Positions 1 through 15,000 of a stretch of DNA of 15,000 nucleotides are shown here, piece after piece; within the stretch, counting starts at the first letter, position 1, and every line of letters begins with the position of its first letter. Source of the DNA: Leptospira alexanderi serovar Manhao 3 str. L 60 (lineage in GTDB: Bacteria; Spirochaetota; Leptospiria; Leptospirales; Leptospiraceae); NCBI RefSeq assembly GCF_000243815.2, contig NZ_AHMT02000049.1, positions 80,001 through 95,000 of the forward strand. Reading direction: 5' to 3'. The notes below the pieces were generated by a model. The model saw nothing but the letters and a program-made list of their open reading frames with translations. It did no database searches and was not told where the DNA came from. The translations under genes were made by a program, and so were the position numbers.

Positions 1-217
<217 letters not shown>

Positions 218-282
218 ACGTATCTTTTGGGAAACAGTCGCTTCTTATTATTTCAAACATCCCGTTTCAAGGAATCAGCTCC

Positions 283-1257
<975 letters not shown>

Positions 1258-1294
1258 ATTTTACATACATAATAAATTTATAATATATATGTCT

Positions 1295-1322
1295 TCCTTT
1301 CGGTCTGCGATTGAAAGGACCG
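1295..1322. repeat. small inverted repeat downstream of the AsmA-like gene
   Basis: TCCTTTC (1295-1301) pairs with GAAAGGA (1313-1319), and CGGTC (1301-1305) alternatively pairs with GACCG (1318-1322). It lies 38 bp after the stop at 1257. There is no clean T-tract after it, so a terminator role is only possible. Confidence 0.3.
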
Positions 1323-1414
1323 AGTTCTTTCGCGACTGCGTTTCGTTTCGATCTCTTGCGTGGAAATTTTTCCAATGGTGATTTTCTGACAATTGGTGGT
1401 CAGGAATTGAGCGG

Positions 1415-1481
1415 TGTAGTGTCCTAGAAAAATTTGTCATTTTACCTGTCTTTGACTGACAACTTTTTTTAGGACGCTACA
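1415..1481. repeat. 67-bp imperfect palindrome, possible bidirectional terminator or MITE
   Basis: Two 25-nt arms at 1415-1439 (TGTAGTGTCCTAGAAAAATT then TGTCA) and 1457-1481 are inverted copies matching at 22 of 25 positions, separated by 17 nt. The right arm ends 3 bp from the stop codon of the AraC gene on the minus strand, and the left arm lies 157 bp after the AsmA-like stop, so it sits between convergent genes where a bidirectional terminator would be useful. Ends beginning TGTAG with near-perfect arms also resemble terminal inverted repeats of a small transposable element. No target-site duplication is visible in the flanks. Confidence 0.6.
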
Positions 1482-1484
1482 ATT

Positions 1485-2657
1485 TTAGATCGAATGGGAA
1501 TATCTAGTAGAGGAATTCAAGTTACCCATTTGGTTTTCCTTACTTTTGTAATTGGGAAGATTTTCTTCTCGGAAAGCCTTTGGAGATTTTTTAACTTCTT
1601 TCAAAAATGCCCTGTGAAATGCGGAAGAAGAACTAAAACCGACGGCCATTCCGATCGAAAGAATGGAACGGTCAGGCTCGTCAAGTAGCATAACTTTCGC
1701 CTCTTTTACCCGGTGGTGGTTGATAAAGGAATTGAAATTCATTCCCATGTGTTCGTTTAAAAAAGCCGAGAGATGATGTACGGAAAGACCCATCTCCGAC
1801 GCTAAAGAAGGAAGCCGAAGTTCTTCGTCCAGATGAATTCTTTCACTCTGCATCAATTCCGTGAGTTTGCTTTCGACTTTTTCGATGTTAAGGTCTTCCA
1901 AAAGAGATTTTTTGTCCTGAACGGAATCTCGTTGAGAAAAATTTTGATCTGAGATTTTTTCTCCGGACGAATTGCTAACTAATAAAAGTTCGTTTTGAGT
2001 TCTTTGAATGTTGGAGAGCATCGAAATACATTCGCTCAAGATAATTGGAGAAAGAATTAGAAAATAATAATTAATTTTATTGATCGGCTCGATGATTTTT
2101 GCGCCTTCAAAATGACGGAACATTTCCGTGAGTTTGATGATGAGCAATAAACTAATGGAAGGAAGAATTTTTATTAGGGCTTCTTTGTTTTTGGCAGAAC
2201 GTAAAAGAATTAAGACATGAAATAGAAGACAAATGAAAAATAAAAAGATTCCTAAAGATACTACCTCGGAAAGATTAGGAATTTTGAATTCGCCAAGCAA
2301 ATCCCAAAGAACAATGATAGCCGCAGTGGAAGCAAAGCTGCGCAGAAACAATCTTCGAAGAACCGTAAAATTAGTGTAAACATACCGGAAATTATCGTTC
2401 TTCACACTTGTGGCGAAGCTTATAAATAAGAAAGCGACTGCAATCGAAAAGTAAGTGTAAAAATACTGAGCTAGTTTCTTTGCAAAAGTATTTTCCGAGA
2501 TAAAAATCGTGGCCGTAAAAGACCAAAAAGTACAGGCCATTAAGAAAAACAGCACCGGGGCAGCGATATTCTTTTGTCTGTTACTTTTGAGAACTCCGAA
2601 TACGGCAATCATAGAGTATAACGTTGCCGCTAAAGAATAATATTCAATCTCTTCCAC
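1485..2657 (-). CDS. AraC-family regulator with multi-pass membrane N-terminus
   Basis: 390 aa from a GTG start preceded by AAAAGGA with about 7 nt spacing; the overlapping ATG two bases earlier is out of frame. Residues about 5-215 hold six or seven hydrophobic helices (for example VLFFLMACTFWSF, SIAVAFLFISFA, LGIFLFFICLLFHVLILL, NYYFLILSPIIL). A polar linker of about 45 residues follows, then an AraC DNA-binding domain at about 260-365 with two helix-turn-helix units: 'LPSLASEMGLSVHHLSAFLN' and 'ILSIGMAVGFSSSSAFHRAF', closed by 'KSPKAFRE'. AraC domains bind promoter DNA; membrane-embedded versions probably sense a signal in or across the inner membrane. A polar tail of about 25 residues extends past the HTH. 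Neighbouring DNA at 2817-3549 is decayed, so no clear target gene is visible. Confidence 0.9.
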   Translation of the reverse strand: MEEIEYYSLAATLYSMIAVFGVLKSNRQKNIAAPVLFFLMACTFWSFTATIFISENTFAKKLAQYFYTYFSIAVAFLFISFATSVKNDNFRYVYTNFTVLRRLFLRSFASTAAIIVLWDLLGEFKIPNLSEVVSLGIFLFFICLLFHVLILLRSAKNKEALIKILPSISLLLIIKLTEMFRHFEGAKIIEPINKINYYFLILSPIILSECISMLSNIQRTQNELLLVSNSSGEKISDQNFSQRDSVQDKKSLLEDLNIEKVESKLTELMQSERIHLDEELRLPSLASEMGLSVHHLSAFLNEHMGMNFNSFINHHRVKEAKVMLLDEPDRSILSIGMAVGFSSSSAFHRAFLKEVKKSPKAFREENLPNYKSKENQMGNLNSSTRYSHSI

Positions 2658-2816
2658 ATTCGAATCCTTTTGTTGTTTTTGTTCCTATTGCTCCCAGAAA
2701 CACTTTTTTCTATAGGGAAGAAATATTTTCTCCGTTTGATTATGCAAACAATTCTTTCAAAATATACTTTGTTATTCTTATAAGCAAATAGTTTTCCCCA
2801 TATCGGTTATAACAAA

Positions 2817-3283
2817 ATGTTTCCGAGCTTTTGCATGTTTTTTGACAGTTATCATTTGAACTACCTAAAAGAATCTATAATTGGGGAAGATGGTAATTTT
2901 TGTTTTTTACTAAAACGATTTTTTGTTTAACGATCAGGAAATGAAGGATCGAAGTTTTACTACTTTTTCGCTTTAGAACAGGATTTACAGATTGGATTCG
3001 GTACAGGACGATTTTCGTACTAATTGGGAGCATATCGAAAAGCTCCAAACGAAAATAGATTTGTGCCCCACTTTGATCTGGAAAGCGTTCGTATTCGAGA
3101 ACGGATTTTGATTATTTTGAATTAAAGCCTGAGATATATGCAAAAAAACTAAAGTTATTGACTCTTCCTTTGGCTTTTGAAGAAGCCAACTTTTTGGGAA
3201 AAGAATTGTGGAAGAACTCAAGTAAAATGGGACTTTCTCGAAAACCTATGATACCTGAAATCGCGAGACAAACGGTGGTTTAA
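2817..3283 (+). pseudogene. decayed gene remnant of unknown function
   Basis: No intact ORF, but protein-like sequence continues across three linked segments. Segment 1 (frame of ATG 2817) reads MFPSFCMFFDSYHLNYLKES, is broken by TAA at 2928-2930, then resumes in the same frame (KFYYFFALEQDLQI) to TAA 3021. Segment 2 (frame of 2977) reads WEHIEKLQTKIDLCPTLIWK to TGA 3109. Segment 3 (frame of 3104) reads FDYFELKPEIYAKKL, then LTLPLAFEEANFLGKEL, to TAA 3281-3283. At least two frameshifts and one stop separate them. The continuous amphipathic flavour of each open stretch, with frames handing over where the previous one stops, suggests a once functional gene. I do not recognise the family. Chance open frames in A+T-rich DNA are the alternative. 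Confidence 0.45.
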
Positions 3284-3299
3284 CAGATTGAATAGTTGA

Positions 3300-3532
3300 A
3301 TGATAAAATTCTCACGTTATGTTTTGCAAAACGGGGATTTTATTCTTTTATCAGAATCGAATCGGATGATCGAATTCAAAAATTATTCTGAGATTCGGCT
3401 TTACTGATTTTTACATAATAGGTACCGTGAATTTTGAAACTAATCCCCGTTTAGACGCAGGATACGAGACGTTTTGTTATATAGTTCTCAATAAGAACGT
3501 TTTAATCGGAGACCATAAGAAGAGAAATCTAG

Positions 3533-3549
<17 letters not shown>
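3300..3549 (+). pseudogene. second decayed ORF or small frameshifted gene
   Basis: An ORF from ATG 3300 (IKFSRYVLQNGDFILLSESN...) ends at TGA 3405-3407. The frame one base over is open from 3370 to TAG 3547-3549 and reads GFTDFYIIGTVNFETNPRLD and then GYETFCYIVLNKNVLIGDHK. Removing one base near 3396 would join them into one protein of about 83 aa with alternating hydrophobic strands. The end overlaps the first 17 bases of the DUF1569 gene. There is no good ribosome-binding site before ATG 3300. It could be a continuation of the remnant at 2817-3283 or a separate small gene. The function is unknown. Confidence 0.45.
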
Positions 3550-4109
<560 letters not shown>

Positions 4110-4111
<2 letters not shown>

Positions 4112-4154
4112 AAAAGATAAATTTTGGTTTTGTATTTCACAAAATATCTTTTTC
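4110..4154 (+). terminator. hairpin terminator after the DUF1569 gene
   Basis: GAAAAAGATA (4110-4119) pairs with TATCTTTTTC (4145-4154), and TTTTG (4122-4126) with CAAAA (4140-4144), giving a 15-bp stem with a 2-nt bulge and a 13-nt loop. The stem begins inside the TGA stop codon. The A-run on one side and T-run on the other make it usable in both directions. Confidence 0.65.
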
Positions 4155-4647
<493 letters not shown>

Positions 4648-4690
4648 CCTTTTTGATGCTGCTTTTGGTTATTTCTCGGTTTTTAAAAAA

Positions 4691-4702
4691 TGCGGGAACT
4701 CC
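4691..4702 (+). repeat. TGYGGGAACTCC short repeat, copy 1
   Basis: TGCGGGAACTCC; the same 12-mer with one pyrimidine change (TGTGGGAACTCC) occurs at 9472-9483, also intergenic. From memory, related GGAACTCC palindromic motifs are common between leptospiral genes. Confidence 0.35.
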
Positions 4703-4725
4703 TTAGTTTCAAAAGAAGATCCGAA

Positions 4726-4757
4726 CAAAATAAAAAAGCTCCGAGTTCGGGAGCTTT
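4726..4757 (-). terminator. intrinsic terminator of the phaR-HEAT operon
   Basis: On the minus strand the stem AAAGCTCC (4757-4750) pairs with GGAGCTTT (4742-4735), with a 7-nt loop, followed by a T-rich tract (TTTTTTATTTT) reading down to 4726. It lies about 55 bp past the stop of the HEAT-repeat gene and fits a classic Rho-independent terminator. Confidence 0.85.
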
Positions 4758-4812
4758 CAGGTATCGGTTTGGTTTTTCTTTTTTGATTTAGGAGAATTTA
4801 AAAATTCGATTC

Positions 4813-5694
<882 letters not shown>

Positions 5695-5695
5695 T

Positions 5696-6325
<630 letters not shown>

Positions 6326-6375
6326 TGCACAATTCTAGGATTCGCCGGAAAAGTCTTCGGTCAAGCAAAATACCC

Positions 6376-7242
6376 ATGGCAAGCCTATTGTTCGATTGTC
6401 TCTTTCTAAACGGGCTTACAAAAAAGGAAGAAAGGTTACTGTTCTCACTTTTGGATTGGAAAGAAATTTCAATTCAAGAATGGGTCGGAAGATTTCCGGA
6501 ATCAAATTCCGGGCAAATCGTTGTTCGAAAAACGATCGAGGTCGATTCTTTACAAACTGCAATCGATTGGTCGAAACAACCTTTATTGATCGGAAGAATC
6601 GAATCCCCTCCACTAAAGAAATTATTTCAGCAAGGTCTCAACTACTTTTTAGATCTTCAAACCTCTCAGATCATTGATATTCCGTTGGAAAATGTTTCGC
6701 AAAAAAAGGGATTGAATTCGATCGTAATCGGGCCCGATTCGCTTTTGTTTCAAAGAATTCGAGCTCATCTCAAAGTTCTGGGATGGGAAACGATTCCTTG
6801 TAGAGAGTTATCCGCGCTCAAGGAAATATTTAAAGAATACGAACCCGGCCTATTTTTCGTGGATTGGGAAAGATTGAACGTTAGGGATACGGTGGATCGG
6901 TTAAAGAATTTGCCCCAAAGAGGGATTTTTCCGTCTGTGATTGGGATCAGGGACGTAAGACGGGAGAATCTTTTTCAGGATCTTTCCGCCGGAATCGGAG
7001 ACTTTTGTCAGGAATTATATTCAGAAAAAGAAATATTCGAAATTTTGAATCATTCTATTCCGAATTTGGAGAGTGAAAGTTATAGTTCCGAAAGTTTCAA
7101 AAGATTAGTCTTTAAGTTTAGAACCGGAATTCAACCTACCGAAATTCGAGTCGAAAAAACCGCACCGACTCAGTTTTTCGGTTCTCATTTGGAAAAAATC
7201 AAACAGAGAAAGATACTCGATTGGATGAATGAGTTTCTCTGA
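6376..7242 (+). CDS. receiver-like (pseudo-response-regulator) protein
   Basis: 288 aa from ATG 6376 ([10 protein letters not shown]); an upstream in-frame ATG at 6325 adds a basic segment ([16 protein letters not shown]) lying in the phaR promoter region and is less likely. Residues about 1-110 are unrecognised, with an N-terminal '[13 protein letters not shown]' helix. Residues about 112-235 have the alternating strand-helix pattern of a CheY-like receiver: '[20 protein letters not shown]', '[19 protein letters not shown]', '[11 protein letters not shown]' (Asp at the phosphoacceptor position), '[13 protein letters not shown]'. The acidic pair of the first strand is replaced by G-P-D, so phosphorylation is uncertain. 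No output domain is obvious. Its start is 76 bp from phaR, divergent, so the promoters may be shared. Confidence 0.65.
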   Translation: MASLLFDCLFLNGLTKKEERLLFSLLDWKEISIQEWVGRFPESNSGQIVVRKTIEVDSLQTAIDWSKQPLLIGRIESPPLKKLFQQGLNYFLDLQTSQIIDIPLENVSQKKGLNSIVIGPDSLLFQRIRAHLKVLGWETIPCRELSALKEIFKEYEPGLFFVDWERLNVRDTVDRLKNLPQRGIFPSVIGIRDVRRENLFQDLSAGIGDFCQELYSEKEIFEILNHSIPNLESESYSSESFKRLVFKFRTGIQPTEIRVEKTAPTQFFGSHLEKIKQRKILDWMNEFL

Positions 7243-7244
7243 GG

Positions 7245-7266
7245 GTTTGCGCTTAAGCGGACAAAC
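7245..7266. repeat. hairpin at the 3' end of the receiver-like gene
   Basis: GTTTG-CGCTTAAGCG-GA-CAAAC: the central 10-mer is a perfect palindrome and the outer 5-mers pair, giving a near-continuous stem three bases after the stop at 7242. No T-tract follows, so termination is only possible. Confidence 0.35.
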
Positions 7267-7323
7267 GGCTAGTGATTTACTCACGATCGTATTCAAAGAC
7301 GAGCTATCGCGATTGAGCTCTCA

Positions 7324-7354
7324 CTACGGTTCGAAGAAACATAATGCTGCAATT
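7324..7354 (+). repeat. dispersed repeat module related to the 13801-13900 repeats
   Basis: CTACGG-TTCGAAG-AAACATAATGCTGCAATT: its last 17 bases (7338-7354) match AACATAATGCTCCAATT at 13827-13843 at 16 of 17 positions, and the preceding CTACGG matches a second module at 13872-13877. It sits between the convergent genes ending at 7242 and 7390. Confidence 0.55.
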
Positions 7355-7389
7355 TCCGCTACAATCGTTATCGTAAGACTTATCGGCCT

Positions 7390-9965
<2,576 letters not shown>

Positions 9966-9971
9966 AGTCGT

Positions 9972-12937
<2,966 letters not shown>

Positions 12938-12946
12938 GCTTAAGAA

Positions 12947-12989
12947 AACATTGGGCGAATTGCTTTCGATCGCGCTTGAACCCAATGTT
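12947..12989 (+). terminator. hairpin after the porin gene
   Basis: AACATTGGG (12947-12955) pairs perfectly with CCCAATGTT (12981-12989) across a 25-nt loop. It begins 9 bp after the porin stop and is followed by a T-rich stretch (GCTTTAGTTTTTAC). Part of this sequence (12951-12992) is also a copy of the repeat seen at 13748-13814, so a repeat may have been adopted as terminator. Confidence 0.5.
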
Positions 12990-13023
12990 GCTTTAGTTTT
13001 TACACTCAATTGCTTTAGCGTTT
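12951..13023 (+). repeat. dispersed repeat, copy on the 3' side of tetR
   Basis: Three blocks match the element on the other side of tetR in the same order: TTGGGCGAATTGCT (12951-12964) with 13748-13761 (13 of 14), the 22-mer at 12971-12992 with 13793-13814 (20 of 22), and CTTTAGCGTTT (13013-13023) with 13927-13937 (11 of 11). Confidence 0.6.
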
Positions 13024-13036
13024 TTTAATATGGAAT

Positions 13037-13675
13037 TTACGTAAATTCGGTTACGAGTAGGAATCGGTCGTAGAATTTCAGAATCGATCCGATTTCTACG
13101 TCCCCGTTATCGGTGCAGAAAAAGGAGTAAGCCTGATTGATCGTAAAACCTTCGATTAGATATTTAAAGATCATAAAAATCCCATCCTTATCAAAATCAT
13201 TCCGAATGTAATTCAAGGTTTGCGCGCACTTTACGATTTTAAGATGGTACTGCCGGTACAATCGGTTGTAGTAGTCGAATTTTTTTTGAAGTTTCTCTTT
13301 CGTTAAAATTTCGTTCGTAAGAAACTGATAACAAACTCGGTTGAGTTCTTTTTTGGAATGGATCTCCAAAAGAATCGGTTTCAAATATTCCTCTCGAATG
13401 GCGACGGAGCTGGTACATTTTCGAAAGAGAGTCTGGGTCGTTTCCAGATTTTTACGGGCCGCATAATCAATCAAAATGTAGATCAGGTCCTCTTTACTGT
13501 GGAAATGTTCGTAAAACGTGCCTTTGGCGAATCCGGCTTGAGCCGTGATGTCTTCCACTCTCGCTTCGTGAAATCCTTTACTTCCGAATATAGTAAGAGC
13601 CGCTTCCAATAGTTTATCGCGCGTCTCCAAGGATTTTTTGGATTCTTTTATCAAAGCGGGGTTATAAATCCCCAA
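13037..13675 (-). CDS. TetR/AcrR-family transcriptional regulator
   Basis: 212 aa. Residues about 14-62 are a TetR DNA-binding domain: 'RDKLLEAALTIFGSKGFHEA' then 'VEDITAQAGFAKGTFYEHFH' and 'SKEDLI', close to the family consensus. The C-terminal part (about 70-212) is helical and ligand-binding in type, with 'DKDGIFMIFKYLIEGFTINQ'. TetR proteins usually repress efflux genes until a ligand binds; the RND pump gene lies 275 bp upstream on the same strand, the likely target. The start is uncertain: TTG 13675 has GGA about 13 nt upstream, and the reading frame stays open further upstream into the repeat element, with no ATG. TTG 13654 is another candidate. The gene is flanked by direct copies of a repeat. 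Confidence 0.9.
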   Translation of the reverse strand: MGIYNPALIKESKKSLETRDKLLEAALTIFGSKGFHEARVEDITAQAGFAKGTFYEHFHSKEDLIYILIDYAARKNLETTQTLFRKCTSSVAIREEYLKPILLEIHSKKELNRVCYQFLTNEILTKEKLQKKFDYYNRLYRQYHLKIVKCAQTLNYIRNDFDKDGIFMIFKYLIEGFTINQAYSFFCTDNGDVEIGSILKFYDRFLLVTEFT

Positions 13676-13722
13676 TCCGGAACTATTTTCCTTTTTCCCG
13701 GATTCGGTTTGACGTTCTACTT

Positions 13723-13926
13723 TAACGTGAGTTCGGCGTAAGAAAGTTTGGGCGAATCGCTCGCGAATTTCATAGATAAAATGGCTCGCGACCGCGCTTT
13801 AACTCAATGTTGCTGCCTACGATCGCAACATAATGCTCCAATTCCTTCGGAATTTAACTCAATGTTTCTCCCTACGGGTCGAAACATATAATCGCTTTCG
13901 CATTTTGTTATACCGAACTCACGTTA
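13723..13926. repeat. 204-bp MITE-like element with terminal inverted repeats
   Basis: The left arm TAACGTGAGTTCGGCGTAA (13723-13741) and right arm TTATACCGAACTCACGTTA (13908-13926) are inverted copies matching at 17 of 19 positions, the outer 14 perfectly. Inside lie two tandem modules, 55 bp apart, starting AACTCAATGTTGCTGCC (13801) and AACTCAATGTTTCTCCC (13856), each followed by CTACG and an AACATA motif, with a small AATTCC-TTC-GGAATT hairpin (13840-13854) between them. No transposase is present. CTT flanks both ends (13720-13722, 13927-13929), too short to prove a target duplication. It fills most of the gap between the RND gene and tetR. Confidence 0.6.
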
Positions 13927-13950
13927 CTTTAGCGTTTGCAGTCAAAGTTT

Positions 13951-15000
<1,050 letters not shown>

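Noticed and set aside
2842..2881. TTGACA (2842-2847) and TATAAT (2876-2881) as a promoter of the decayed locus
   Set aside because: Both boxes are perfect, but the spacing is 28 nt, far from the 16-18 nt needed.
13801..13900. CRISPR-like spacing of two similar modules 55 bp apart
   Set aside because: Only two diverged copies, no uniform spacers, and no cas genes in the window.

Overview
The window looks like a chromosomal segment of a Leptospira species (spirochaete), probably of the pathogenic interrogans group. The basis is the A+T-rich sequence, the frequent GTG and TTG starts, the domain styles (membrane-anchored AraC regulator, Tat-lipoprotein DUF1569 protein, ferredoxin-metallo-beta-lactamase fusion, OprO/P-type porin) and dispersed intergenic repeats such as TTATACCGAACTCACGTTA, which I associate with leptospiral genomes from memory. 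The organism call is an inference; no database was consulted.

Layout. 1-217: 3' end of a TerB-like acidic protein. 283-1257: membrane-anchored AsmA-like protein. 1415-1481: a 67-bp near-perfect palindrome between convergent genes. 1485-2657 (minus): AraC regulator with a multi-pass membrane sensor. 2817-3549: a decayed stretch holding remnants of one or two genes broken by frameshifts and stops. 3533-4111: Tat-exported DUF1569 lipoprotein with a hairpin terminator. 4155-4570: palindrome-rich non-coding DNA leading to tRNA-Val(GAC) at 4571-4647. 4726-6299 (minus): likely two-gene operon of a PhaR-type PHA regulator and a secreted HEAT-repeat protein, closed by a strong terminator. 6376-7242: receiver-like protein divergent from phaR. 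7390-9090 (minus): PAS-degenerate GGDEF-EAL protein, probably a c-di-GMP phosphodiesterase. 9558-9965: hemerythrin-like helical protein, convergent with 9972-10838 (minus), a [4Fe-4S] ferredoxin-MBL fusion. 11273-12937: outer-membrane porin with a recognisable promoter. 13037-13675 (minus): TetR regulator. 13723-13926: MITE-like repeat. 13951-15000 (minus): C-terminal part of an RND efflux pump that runs off the window.

How the genes may work together. The RND pump and the TetR regulator lie in the same direction 275 bp apart, the usual layout of an efflux system with its local repressor, although here a repeat element sits between them. The porin converges on tetR. phaR and the HEAT gene look co-transcribed. 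Several genes are signalling or regulatory (AraC, receiver-like, EAL, TetR, PhaR). I see no phage, CRISPR array, complete insertion sequence or obvious new defence system. The most unusual items are the decayed locus at 2817-3549, the repeat elements around tetR, and the apparent PhaR-phasin fusion.
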